A DNA stretch of 64,000 bases from Gordonia rubripertincta. GTDB taxonomy: Bacteria; Actinomycetota; Actinomycetes; Mycobacteriales; Mycobacteriaceae. The position numbers and the translations under genes were made by a program. This document shows, in pieces, positions 35,079-43,761 of the stretch. The stretch spans positions 5,084,001 through 5,148,000 of the forward strand of contig NZ_CP136136.1 of assembly GCF_038024875.1 (NCBI RefSeq), in the 5' to 3' direction. How positions within the stretch are numbered: position 1 is the first letter of the stretch; every line of letters begins with the position of its first letter. Under the pieces are notes generated by a model. That model did no database searches. It was not told the origin of the DNA and worked only from the letters and a program-made list of their open reading frames with translations.

Positions 35079-36278
35079 ATGACCACATCCAGCGAGACCC
35101 GCCGGTTCGACGTCGTCGTCGTAGGCGGCGGCAACGCCGGCATCAGTGCCGCAGCACGCCTGATCCGGCGCGGCGTCTCTGACGTCGCGATCATCGAGCC
35201 CCAAGCCGTACACACCTACCGGCCGTTGCTGTCCTATGTCGGTGGCGGACAGGCAACTCTCCGCGACGCCGAGCGCACCCAGCGATCGGTGACCCCGGAA
35301 TCTGCGACCTGGCTGCGGGATTCGGTGACGTCGATCGATGCCGTCCGACGGACGCTCCGGTGTGCGTCGGGAATCGTCGTGGAGTACCGAGATCTGGTCC
35401 TGGGGGTCGGTCTCGTACCCGACTCGGACGCGATGCCCGCCATCGGTGAGACGATCGACGACCCGTCGGTGACCAGCAACTACCTCGATCGAGCGGCGAA
35501 GACCTGGGAGCTGGTGACATCGATGCCGCGCGGTGGTCGAGCGGTGTTCACGGTGCCGCGATCCCCGGTCAGCTGCACCGGCACCACCCTCAAGCCGCTG
35601 TTCCTCGCCGCCGCGCACTGGGAACGTACCGGAATCCTCCCGACGCTCGACATCACCCTGGTCGTAGACCGCCCGGTTCTGCTCGGCGTCGACAACCTCG
35701 ACGCCCGCCTGTTCGCCCGTCTCGACGAGCTCGGAATCCGTGTCCTCCTGGGTACCGGGGTGCAGTTGCATCCCGGCGGCAGGCGGGTCACTGCGACGTC
35801 GGCTCACCGCACCGAGGAGCTGGAGTTCGACATGCTGCATGTGGTGCCGCCCTTCCGCGGCCCGTCGATGATCGAGGAGTCGGGACTCGCCGGGGACCAG
35901 GAGCGCGGACTCGTCGACATTGATCCGCACACTCTCCGTCATCGCACCCATCCCGAGGTCTGGGCGATCGGCGACGGTGCCGCCATCGCCACCGATCCGT
36001 CCGGAGGCGGACTCCGTCGGCAGGTCGAGATCCTGACCGACAACGTTCTCGCCGCACGTGACGGCGGGACCCTGCGCGATTACGACGGGTACACCGTCGC
36101 CCCGATCACGACCGCATCGCATCGCCTCATCGCGGCAGAATTCGACCGGGACGGAAACGTGGCCTCGTCGCTGCCGTCCTTCGTCGATCCCCTGAAGCCA
36201 CGTCGCAGCGCGTGGGCCTTCGACCGTTACGTGCTTCCCCGTCTGTACTGGAATCTGATTCTGCGAGGACGAGTCTGA
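35079..36278 (+). CDS. Sulfide:quinone-reductase-like FAD oxidoreductase lacking one redox cysteine
   Basis: 399 aa pyridine-nucleotide-disulfide fold. The FAD motif is VVVGGGNAGISAAARL, the first redox Cys of SQR is present (C166 in SPVSCTGTTLKPLF), and PEVWAIGDGAA is the second FAD contact. The second redox Cys, normally in YDGYTSCPL, is replaced: YDGYTVAPI has V340-A341. C-terminal KPRRSAWAFDRYVLPRLYW is the membrane-facing end of SQR-type proteins. It may oxidise another donor or work on sulfide by a one-cysteine route. ATG 35079 is the start. Confidence 0.85.
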   Translation: MTTSSETRRFDVVVVGGGNAGISAAARLIRRGVSDVAIIEPQAVHTYRPLLSYVGGGQATLRDAERTQRSVTPESATWLRDSVTSIDAVRRTLRCASGIVVEYRDLVLGVGLVPDSDAMPAIGETIDDPSVTSNYLDRAAKTWELVTSMPRGGRAVFTVPRSPVSCTGTTLKPLFLAAAHWERTGILPTLDITLVVDRPVLLGVDNLDARLFARLDELGIRVLLGTGVQLHPGGRRVTATSAHRTEELEFDMLHVVPPFRGPSMIEESGLAGDQERGLVDIDPHTLRHRTHPEVWAIGDGAAIATDPSGGGLRRQVEILTDNVLAARDGGTLRDYDGYTVAPITTASHRLIAAEFDRDGNVASSLPSFVDPLKPRRSAWAFDRYVLPRLYWNLILRGRV

Positions 36279-36293
36279 GCTAACGTCTGCGCC

Positions 36294-36770
36294 ATGAAAC
36301 CGGACCGCACCAGATCCATCGTGTGGACCCTCGCGGCGGTCGCCGTGATCCTCGTAACCGTACTCGTCGGGCTCAGCGTCTACGCCGCGACGAAGAACGG
36401 AGATGACCGCGCGGCGACCGCTCCGGTCACGGTGACGGTCAGCAACACCCCGACCGAACAGCGGCCGCCACGTCCGACACCGCCGCCCCCGGTCATTGCC
36501 CCACCGACCCAGACCGGGTCGACTCCGACGGAGGGCGGCTTATGTTTCGAGTCGGAGGCGCGTTCCTTCGGGACCGCCGACGATGGAACGAGTCTGGTGT
36601 GCGTCTACATGGGCGCGTCCGGCGGTTACCGATGGGCTCGCCACGCAGAGAACGACGGATCGGTGCACAACCTCGGCGAGCCCTGCGACCCTGCGGTCGA
36701 CAAGGTCGCCCAGGATCCTTCCGGAAGGGCGATCATGTGCGGCGGCCAGTTCTGGGTCGACGGACCCTGA
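36294..36770 (+). CDS. Single-span membrane protein, unknown function
   Basis: 158 aa. A short basic N terminus is followed by one membrane span (about 9-31, IVWTLAAVAVILVTVLVGLSVYA), a Pro/Thr-rich extracellular linker (about 40-78) and a globular C-terminal domain with four cysteines (CFES, CVYM, CDPA, CGGQFW) that could form two disulfides. No family is recognised. It begins 15 nt after the SQR-like gene, on the same strand, so it may share its transcript. Confidence 0.65.
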   Translation: MKPDRTRSIVWTLAAVAVILVTVLVGLSVYAATKNGDDRAATAPVTVTVSNTPTEQRPPRPTPPPPVIAPPTQTGSTPTEGGLCFESEARSFGTADDGTSLVCVYMGASGGYRWARHAENDGSVHNLGEPCDPAVDKVAQDPSGRAIMCGGQFWVDGP

Positions 36771-36838
36771 ACTGTCACAACGCTTTCGCCCGAAGCACTC
36801 TCGCAAGGACAGCGGCTGGCTCCGCTAGGCTCTCGACC

Positions 36839-37072
36839 ATGAGCAAGAAGAAGAGCTGGAAAGAGCTGTCCCCCACCGCGAAGGTCGCCATCGTGGCCGT
36901 TGCTGCAGTCGATGCCGGAACCCGCGTGTGGGCCCTGCGGGACCTGGCCGGACGCCGCCCCGAGGAGATCAACGGCCCTAAGCGTGCCTGGATGATCGGC
37001 CTGTCGTTCGGTTCGACCGCCGGGATCGCGCCGGCGATCTACCTGCTGTGGGGCCGCAAGCGCCGGGGATGA
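36839..37072 (+). CDS. Small PLDc_N-domain membrane protein
   Basis: 77 aa with two hydrophobic segments. DAGTRVWALRDLAGRRPEEINGPKRAWMIGLSF and AIYLLWGRKRRG match the phospholipase-D-like nuclease N-terminal (PLDc_N) membrane pattern W-A-x-x-D-L and G-P-K. Such stand-alone proteins are common in actinobacteria and have no known role. ATG 36839 is 69 nt after the preceding gene; the preceding AAGGACAG gives a weak site. Confidence 0.65.
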   Translation: MSKKKSWKELSPTAKVAIVAVAAVDAGTRVWALRDLAGRRPEEINGPKRAWMIGLSFGSTAGIAPAIYLLWGRKRRG

Positions 37073-37142
37073 AGCCACCGGGAGCGGCCGTCGAGCGTTC
37101 CGCGGAACACTCGACGGCGCCTCCGCGCGAGGCCGTCTCCGA

Positions 37143-39023
37143 TCAGGGCACCACCCGGTATCGCAGCATCATGTCGTGATCCTCGTGGTCGAGGATGTGA
37201 CAGTGCCAGACGTACCCCTGGAGATCCTTGGTGACCATGCCGTGCACGGGTCTGGCACCGGCGTGATTGTGGGGCGACGCCGGTGCCGGCCGGGCCGCCG
37301 CCTCGCCGAATGACGCGCGCGTCCAGGACTTCGTCGGATCGGAGGAGAAGATCGCGTCGGGGTCGAACCCCAGTTCATCGGCCGTCGGAAAGCGCACGAC
37401 GATCGAGGTCACGTGCCCGCCGGTGGCGTGCACAGTGTCCTTCCAACCCGCTTCCCAGGCGGCCGGCCCCCGCATCGGTCCGGCGTAGAAGCGGCTCGGA
37501 TCCGGCGCCCAGCGGGTACCGATCGGCGGCTGCGGGTTCGCCGCCTGGTACTCGACGGTGCGCAGGGGCCGTCGTCCGAGGATGCGGAACATGACCAGGT
37601 GCAGGTGGACCGGATGCGGGTCCGGGGTGATGTTGATGATGTCCCAGCGTTCGGTGGTGCCCGCCCGCGGTTTCTCTATCTGGGGGTCGGAGTAGCGCAG
37701 GTTGTTCAACGACATGATGGCCGGTGGGACACGCAGTTCGTAGGGCTGGGAGACGCTGACCTTCCGGATGCGCTGCGGGGTGGCGATCGGCGGGATTCGG
37801 GCGGGGCGTCCTCGACCGCCCCGAAGCGTCGTCGGGACGCCCCGGCGGTCGCCGCGTGCTGCGCCGGCGATGAAACGGCAGAACCGCGTCATCGCCACCT
37901 CGCCGAGCATCGCCGCCTGGAACGGCGGTACCAGATCATTGCACAGATCCACTGTCTCCCCGGGCGCCAATGAGCTGAAATCGACGAGTAGATCGAAGCG
38001 CTCGCCGGGCGCCGCCTGGAACGATCGGGTGGGGACCGGCGCGTTGAGCAGGCCGCCTTCGTTGCCGATGACCCAGAAGCGCATGCGGTTGGAGAAGAAG
38101 AGATTCCACACCGAGAACGACGCCGCGTTGATCAGCCGGAAACGGTACAGCCCGCGGGCCACCGTCGTCGTCGGCCAAACCTTGCCGTTGACCAGGCCGC
38201 GGTCGCCGACCGCTCCTCCCTCCCACATCCCCTGGGGGACCACGGGCGTAGAGCGTAGTGACTGATGCCCGTCGGCGCGGAAGATCTTCTCCTGCAGGAT
38301 GAGTGGGATCTCGTACTCACCGGCGGGAAGACCCAGCGGGTTCTGGGGCGTACCCGTGTCGTGGTCGTCGCGCAGGAAGTACATCCCGGCGAGTCCGGCG
38401 TAGACGTTGGCACGCGTGATCGCCATCGCGTGGTCGTGATACCAGAGGTGGCCGGCCTCTTAACGATTGGGGAACTCGAACAGCGCCGTGCCGTGATGCG
38501 GCAGCATCAGCCGTTCGGGGTTGCCGTCGAATTGCGGTGGGGTGACCCCGCCGTGGAGATGCATCGAGGTGACCGGCTCGTCGCGGTACCGCTCGGAGAC
38601 GCCATGCAGCGACGTGTCCAGATCCGCCGCGAAGATATGCTTGCCGAGCTCGCTGCGATAATGCACGGTGGTCTGCTCGCCGACATGCGCCTCGATGGTG
38701 GGTCCCAGGTACGACTCGTCGTTGTACGCCATCGTCGGCACCTTCGGCTGGTCGCGATGGAACCGGTTACTGGTGGTGCGGGCGACGATCTCGATCGGCT
38801 TCGACGGCGACGAGGTGATCGTGCCCGGCACGGGAAGGTCGTCGACGTACGGAGCCATCTCCGGTGAATGGAAGATGGTCGGCCACTTGATGGGCGGGAG
38901 CTTCGCGACCGGCAGCGGATCCCCGGCTGCCGGCGGGGTGCCGAAACGGCCCGCCATCGCAGCCGCCGCGGTGGCGGCGGTTGTCCCCCACAGAAATTGC
39001 CGACGATTGATCCTCTGCCCTAC
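37143..39023 (-). pseudogene. Multicopper oxidase (CotA-like) with in-frame stop and no start at the Tat signal
   Basis: Two open frames in the same phase are separated by TAA at 38462-38460. The bases after it encode EAGHLWYHDHAMAITRANVY, the second copper motif, so one CAA-to-TAA change (the family has Gln here) explains the break. Copper ligands are otherwise present: MHLHGG, WYHDH, HPVHLHL and HCHILDHEDHDMM. The sequence INRRQFLWGTTAATAAAAMA, a Tat signal, is in frame upstream of ATG 38957, but no ATG, GTG or TTG precedes it; GTA at 39023 follows an AGGGGG tract and may be a lost GTG. Intact, it would be a secreted laccase/metallo-oxidase. Confidence 0.88.
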
Positions 39024-39057
39024 GCGATCCCCCTACCCCGGACGACTCGAAACTGAT

Positions 39058-39080
39058 GAACCATACCACCGGTATGGTTC
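39058..39080. promoter_or_regulatory. Inverted-repeat operator between multicopper oxidase and tetR
   Basis: Perfect 10-3-10 repeat: GAACCATACC (39058-39067), ACC, GGTATGGTTC (39071-39080). It lies about 100 nt upstream of tetR and just upstream of the multicopper oxidase, a typical position for the operator of the divergent TetR protein. If so, the oxidase was under its control. Confidence 0.7.
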
Positions 39081-39177
39081 TCGGGACACAGCTCCGTGCA
39101 ACCCTCGAATGCCGGGTCGTCGTGGTGTACTCGGTCACGCGTATCGTCCGCGCCGACCGGAGAGGACCGCCCGAAAG

Positions 39178-39792
39178 ATGCCCGAGTCCCGTCGGAGTTC
39201 ACGCCTGGGCGCCACCGACTGGGTAGACGCCGCATTCGCACTGCTCACCGCCGAAGACGGAGGTGAACACGGGGTCACGATCTCCCGTTTGTGCACGACG
39301 CTGGAAGTCACCAAGGGCAGCTTCTACTGGCACTTCAGAGACCTCGACGCCCTGTGGGAAGCGATGGCCGTGCGCTGGCAGGAGGAGAACCGCCGACGCA
39401 TCACCGACGTGGACGAGCTCTCCGAGATGCCGCCCGACGGCCGCCTGATCGCTTTGTCGACGATGCTGATCGGCAAGGATCATCTGACGGTGGAACGCGC
39501 CATCCGTAGCCGGGCGCGCAGCAACGCCAACATCGCCGACACGGTGCGCAACATCGACGCGGAGATCTTCCAGGCGGTCGAGGCCATCGTGGGTCAGTTC
39601 GGGATGGACCCGGGTCAGGCCCGCCTGTTGTCCGACGTCCTGGTGTACGCCGGGATCGGCTACATCCACGGACACGAAGGGCTACCGACCATCTCCCCGG
39701 ACGACATACAGCGCGCGATACCCGGGTTGTTGTCCTTGACCCTGGCCCAACCTTCTACCGATCCGGAACCGCCTGCGTCGGACAGCCCCTGA
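39178..39792 (+). CDS. TetR-family transcriptional regulator
   Basis: 204 aa. The N-terminal helix-turn-helix is clear: WVDAAFALLTAEDGGEHGVTISRLCTTLEVTKGSFYWHFRDLDALWEAM. The C-terminal ligand domain has no recognisable specificity. ATG 39178 follows GGAGAGGA. It is divergent from the damaged multicopper oxidase with a palindromic operator between them, so copper or phenolic stress is a possible signal; this is inference. Confidence 0.9.
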   Translation: MPESRRSSRLGATDWVDAAFALLTAEDGGEHGVTISRLCTTLEVTKGSFYWHFRDLDALWEAMAVRWQEENRRRITDVDELSEMPPDGRLIALSTMLIGKDHLTVERAIRSRARSNANIADTVRNIDAEIFQAVEAIVGQFGMDPGQARLLSDVLVYAGIGYIHGHEGLPTISPDDIQRAIPGLLSLTLAQPSTDPEPPASDSP

Positions 39793-39859
39793 CGCTGCGA
39801 CTCACCCTGTAGTAGAATTCGCTACCTCAAATCACAAGCGCTAGTTCGCGAATGCATCC

Positions 39860-40273
39860 TCACATCAGTTCAGGAAGTACACATTCGGTCAGCGGCGCGA
39901 GATCCGAGGGCAACACCGAGCCGTCGAGCGGCAGCCAGCGCAATTCGGCGATCTCGGCTGCGGGACTCAAGGCGCCCGCATCCCGATCCAGCGGCGTCGA
40001 GCAGACGAAGACCGCCGCCTCGACGTCGAATCCGTCCTCGTTGGCGGCCGCGGCCCGGTAGTCGCCGCGCGGCTGGAGTTGAGAGGGATCGAGTTCGAGC
40101 TGGAGTTCCTCCCGGCACTCCCGGATCGCGGTGTGTAGCGCACTCTCGCCGGGTTCGGGCTTGCCCCCGGGGAACATGAATCGGGTGGTGCCGCGCTTAC
40201 GCACGGTCAGGACTGCGCCGGTGGAATCCCGAAGGACCACCGCACTCACGCGGATGACTGCCGACTCGACCAC
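39860..40273 (-). CDS. NUDIX hydrolase
   Basis: 137 aa. The Nudix box is PGGKPEPGESALHTAIRECREELQLEL, with G-x5-E-x7-REUxEE geometry intact, so it is probably active on a nucleoside-diphosphate derivative. Substrate unknown. GTG 40273 is used: minus-strand TACAGT ends 6 nt before it, suggesting a leaderless transcript. The frame is open further upstream but that sequence is not Nudix-like. The gene overlaps nothing and faces the amidase gene divergently. Confidence 0.85.
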   Translation of the reverse strand: MVESAVIRVSAVVLRDSTGAVLTVRKRGTTRFMFPGGKPEPGESALHTAIRECREELQLELDPSQLQPRGDYRAAAANEDGFDVEAAVFVCSTPLDRDAGALSPAAEIAELRWLPLDGSVLPSDLAPLTECVLPELM

Positions 40274-40427
40274 CCAGCCACTGTAGAGCCCGCGCCCGAC
40301 CGGGGGCTCTACCAGCGGTCGCGTCCGAGTCCCCGGACCGATCCAGACGTCGGCGTAGGCTCGAATCAACAGCGAAAATCATTGAAACGGTGGACTTTCG
40401 GAGAGTCGCGTCGAGGAGGTGACCCCG

Positions 40428-41486
40428 GTGGCTTGGACCGGTGACCCGATCTGGCTGGCCGACGTGTTGCGTGCCGAGGGCCTGAAGGTGATCGAACACG
40501 CCGGCTGGCGCGGCCGCGGGCACGGGGACTTCCGCGACCTGCGCGGCGTGATGTGCCACCACACCGCAGGCGGCGGTCCTGACGACTGGCGGGTCGTGCA
40601 GAACGGGAGGCCTGGCCTGCCGGGGCCTCTCGCGCAACTCGTCCTCGAGCGCGACGGCACGTTCCGGGTGATCGCCGTCGGGGTGGCGTGGCATGCGGGG
40701 GCCGGTTCCCATCCGGGCTGGCCGACCGACAACGCGAACTGGCATGTCATCGGGATCGAGGGCGTGAACAACGGCGTGGGTCAGGCCTGGCCGGCGGCGC
40801 AGATGGATGCCTACCGGCGTGGCTGTGCGGCGATTCTACGTCGGATCGGCCGACCCGCGTCGGATTGCGTCGGTCACAAGGAGTGGTCGTCGGAGGGCAA
40901 GATCGACCCGAACTTCGACATGGTGTCGTTCCGGGCCGAGGTCGCCCGCCTCATCGCCGGCGGCCCACCGGTACCCGTGGAGAACGAGATCGACGCCGAA
41001 GCCGTCGTTGCCCGTGCCTGGATCGGCGCCCGGCTCACACATGGGGAGCTCTCGACCGCGGACGGCATCGGACGGTTCGCCCGGTTCGCCAACGGTTCCA
41101 TCTACTGGCATCCCGATGTGCGGAACGGCGAGGCTACGGCCGTTCCGGCACACCTGATGGAGACCTACGCGCAGTACGGCTACGAGACCGGATTCCTCGG
41201 CTACCCGACGCTGCGCCACACCGTCGTGCCCGGCGTCGGCGACATCCAGGCATTCGAAGGCGGCACCCTGTACCGCCGTTACGGGCACGACGGGTTCCCG
41301 GTGCGCGGTGTCATCGGCAGGCGCTGGGCGGCGGAAGGCCACGAGACCGGACCCCTGGGCTGGCCGATATCCGACGAATACGACAACGGCACCGGCGGAC
41401 TCGCACAGGACTTCCAGAAGGGGCGCCTGCAGTGGGACCCGTCCGGGGTGGTCAAAGAGATGGGTCGGCGCAGCGACGCCGTGTGA
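40428..41486 (+). CDS. Endolysin-like N-acetylmuramoyl-L-alanine amidase with LGFP repeats
   Basis: 352 aa. The N-terminal Amidase_2 domain (about 1-180) has zinc/catalytic residues in MCHHTAGGG, AWHAGAGSHPG and GHKEWSSEGKIDPNF. The C-terminal half contains LGFP repeats (GFLGYPTL, GPLGWPISDEYDN and a related one), which bind mycolata cell wall. There is no signal peptide. The arrangement VAWTGDPIWLADVL plus NGRPGLPGPLAQL resembles mycobacteriophage lysins. GTG 40428 has GGAGG 8 nt upstream; GTG 40419 in frame sits inside that site. No other phage gene is nearby. Confidence 0.85.
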   Translation: MAWTGDPIWLADVLRAEGLKVIEHAGWRGRGHGDFRDLRGVMCHHTAGGGPDDWRVVQNGRPGLPGPLAQLVLERDGTFRVIAVGVAWHAGAGSHPGWPTDNANWHVIGIEGVNNGVGQAWPAAQMDAYRRGCAAILRRIGRPASDCVGHKEWSSEGKIDPNFDMVSFRAEVARLIAGGPPVPVENEIDAEAVVARAWIGARLTHGELSTADGIGRFARFANGSIYWHPDVRNGEATAVPAHLMETYAQYGYETGFLGYPTLRHTVVPGVGDIQAFEGGTLYRRYGHDGFPVRGVIGRRWAAEGHETGPLGWPISDEYDNGTGGLAQDFQKGRLQWDPSGVVKEMGRRSDAV

Positions 41487-41618
41487 TCACCAGACCGTCC
41501 ATACCTCAGGGTGGCGATCATCGTCGCGGCATTCATCCTCGTCGCGGTTGCCGCGGTGTCCTTGTGAGTACCGGAACGAGTCATGGCCGGTGCTGGCGAC
41601 CGAGACACTCCCCGACGA

Positions 41619-42329
41619 TCAGCTGCCGGTGTTGTCCAGCCACCTCAAGAGCGAGTACAGGAACCGCGTCGAACCGGGCATGAAGTTGTTGCCGTGGTGG
41701 TACGTGGGATCGAGGGTGGTGGCGCTGATCCGGCCCGGCGTGCTGACGGTGTCCTCGTAGAGGATCGCGCCCGCGTCGGCGCGTGCACCGGTCTCGTCGG
41801 GCTCCTCCGCGACCACGAGCGGTACGACGTCGGCCTCGGTGTGCAGCAACCCGTGGTGATGCCAGATCACGGACTTGGTGGACAGGTACTCCCACGCCTC
41901 GTGCTCGGGGTTACGCGTACGGATCAACGGGTCCGAGCCCTCCAGCCACCACCAGAAGTTGGTCGGACGAGGACTCCACGAGACGCCCGGAAGCCAGGTG
42001 TGGGCGGCGTTCTCACCGAGCACGACGAGCGTTCCGCCACGCTGAGGTACCGCGAGGAGCTGCGCGGTGTGCTTGCGAACGAGTTCGGGATGAAGCCGGT
42101 CGGCGAGCACGACGGTGTCGAACGCGTCGAGATCCCCGTCGGCGAGATCACCGTCGGCGAGATCACCGAGGGGGACGAACTCGGGCTGATGCACGATGAC
42201 CGCCGGGTCCTTCAGGGTCTGCAGATGGAAGTGCGAGCCGCCGTGGACGAACGCCAGGCGCCGGCGCGAGCGCGGCGCGCGGTCGGTGCGGGCGAAGGGT
42301 TCGGCGACGGGATCGGTGGTCGTGGTCAT
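41619..42329 (-). CDS. Class-I glutamine-amidotransferase/ThuA-like protein B
   Basis: 236 aa soluble protein with alternating strands and helices of a flavodoxin/GATase-like fold: RRLAFVHGGSHFHLQTL, FDTVVLADRLHPELVRKHTAQLLAVPQRGGTLVVLGENAAHTW and a C-terminal FLYSLLRWL helix. There is no Cys nucleophile in the usual place. A histidine-rich stretch (SVIWHHHGLLHTEADVV, THHGNN-like YHHGNN) could bind metal or ligand. The N terminus carries a tandem duplication (GDLADGDLADGDL). Its start overlaps the stop of protein A as ATGA (42326-42329), the last coupled gene of the five-gene importer operon. Family name uncertain. Confidence 0.65.
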   Translation of the reverse strand: MTTTTDPVAEPFARTDRAPRSRRRLAFVHGGSHFHLQTLKDPAVIVHQPEFVPLGDLADGDLADGDLDAFDTVVLADRLHPELVRKHTAQLLAVPQRGGTLVVLGENAAHTWLPGVSWSPRPTNFWWWLEGSDPLIRTRNPEHEAWEYLSTKSVIWHHHGLLHTEADVVPLVVAEEPDETGARADAGAILYEDTVSTPGRISATTLDPTYHHGNNFMPGSTRFLYSLLRWLDNTGS

Positions 42330-42961
42330 ACCTGGGCCTCCTGCTGGGCGAGCCACGTGAGCAGCTGAGGAAAGATTCGTGCGGAGGTGTTCGGGTCCTC
42401 CTGGTGGACACCAACATCGAGGCCACCGTGGACGAGCACCTGGCCGGCGCCGAGCGGATACACGTAGTCGACCGGAAGTGCGTTGCGGCCGATGCGGTTT
42501 GCCACCACCGCCCCCTCCGGCAGCTTGTCACTGTAGCCACGGGCATAGAAGCCGGACACCCCGCGTCGGAAACTGACGTCGACCGGATCGGCTCCCTCCC
42601 ACACGGGATGCGCGTCGCCGGAGACGATCGCGAGGTCCTTGGGGCCGAAGTACTGCAGCTTGCGCCACTTGCCGAGGCCGGGCAGGAAACGGGTCAGGGG
42701 ATGCCCCATGATCGCGACCCGGCCACCGGCGGTGACGAACTCGGTGAGCAGGTCGCGACGTCGTTCGAGGAAGATCTGGTCGCAGTTGCCGTTGATCAGC
42801 ACCCCGCGGACGGTGGTCAGATCCACTTCGTCGAGCGAGTACAGGTCGACGGGCGTGACCTCAGCCGAGACGTCGGTGACGCCGGACATGCCGGCGTTCG
42901 ATCCCATGGTCAGATGCAGAACAGGTGGAAGTGACTGCGGCGCAGTCGGTTCGGTACTCAT
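42326..42961 (-). CDS. Class-I glutamine-amidotransferase/ThuA-like protein A
   Basis: 211 aa soluble protein of the same general fold as protein B: VLHLTMGSNAGMSGV, LTTVRGVLINGNCDQIFLERRRDLLTEFVTAGGRVAIMGHPLTRFLPGL, then VYPLGAGQVLVHGGLDVG and the C-terminal IFPQLLTWLAQQ. The pattern 'forming a boundary of a filament of gas' is absent; no amidase triad is obvious. It starts within the stop of the importer ATPase gene (ATGA, 42958-42961) and ends within the start of protein B. Coupling to a metal or siderophore-type importer suggests ligand processing or a regulatory role, but this is inference. Confidence 0.65.
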   Translation of the reverse strand: MSTEPTAPQSLPPVLHLTMGSNAGMSGVTDVSAEVTPVDLYSLDEVDLTTVRGVLINGNCDQIFLERRRDLLTEFVTAGGRVAIMGHPLTRFLPGLGKWRKLQYFGPKDLAIVSGDAHPVWEGADPVDVSFRRGVSGFYARGYSDKLPEGAVVANRIGRNALPVDYVYPLGAGQVLVHGGLDVGVHQEDPNTSARIFPQLLTWLAQQEAQV

Positions 42962-43761
42962 CGAGATACTTTCTGTAGGGAGGGCGCCGCGGGGGCTGTA
43001 TCCGCGAACGTGTCATATCGGGTGTAGAGAACGGTGCGGGGGCCGCCGCGGTCGTCGACGGTCGTACTCACCACGTCGATTCCGTACAGCTCGCTGAGCA
43101 CATCGTCGGTGACGAGTTCCGGAACGGCCCCTACGCGGATGTCGTCGACCGAACGCATCACCACGGCGCGCCCGCCGAGGTGTAGGACGTGATCGGGGTG
43201 ATGGGTGGTGAGCAGGATGCCCATCCCCTCGGTCGCCAGATTCCGCAGCAGCTCGAGCACGCGGGCCTGGTTCCGTAGGTCCAGGGCCGAGACCGGTTCG
43301 TCGAGGATCAGGAAGTTGCAGTCGGACACCAGCGCTCGTGCGATCAGCACGAGCTGGCGCCGGCCGCCGGACAGTTCCGCGAAGCTGCGCGTCGCCAGTT
43401 CGGCGATCCCGACCCGCTCGAGGATCTCGCGGGTGCGTGCGGCGTCGGCACGGCTGGGGGTGGCGAACGCCGACACCTTCTTGGCCCGTCCCATCAGGAC
43501 CATGTCGAACGCCGAGTAGGCGAAGTTCGACGCACTCGCTTGCGGGACATAGCCGATCGCGGCGTCGTGGGTGACGGTGCCCTCGGACAACCGCGTCAAG
43601 CCGGCGATACAGCGCAGCAGCGTGGTCTTGCCCTGCCCGTTGGGGCCGAGGATGGAGGTGATGCCTCCGTCGATGCGCAGGTTGGCGTTCCGGAACACCC
43701 AGTCGCAGCGCGGGTGATGGAAGCCGGCGTTCCGTAGTTCGAGGGCGCTGTGGTCAGCCAT
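42958..43761 (-). CDS. FecE/BtuD-type ABC importer ATPase
   Basis: 267 aa. Walker A GPNGQGKTTLL, signature LSGGRRQLVL, Walker B FLILDEPVSALD and the H-loop TTHHPDHVLHL are intact. It is the ATPase of a type II importer (iron-siderophore, heme, cobalamin or molybdate class). The C-terminal 55 residues extend beyond the core and carry DDVLSELYGIDVVS, a common end for FecE-like proteins. Start ATG 43761 overlaps the permease stop by 8 nt. Confidence 0.9.
   Translation of the reverse strand: MADHSALELRNAGFHHPRCDWVFRNANLRIDGGITSILGPNGQGKTTLLRCIAGLTRLSEGTVTHDAAIGYVPQASASNFAYSAFDMVLMGRAKKVSAFATPSRADAARTREILERVGIAELATRSFAELSGGRRQLVLIARALVSDCNFLILDEPVSALDLRNQARVLELLRNLATEGMGILLTTHHPDHVLHLGGRAVVMRSVDDIRVGAVPELVTDDVLSELYGIDVVSTTVDDRGGPRTVLYTRYDTFADTAPAAPSLQKVSR

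Noticed and set aside
40428..41486. Prophage remnant
   Set aside because: Only the lysin-like amidase is phage-like; no integrase, structural gene, att repeat or composition change surrounds it.
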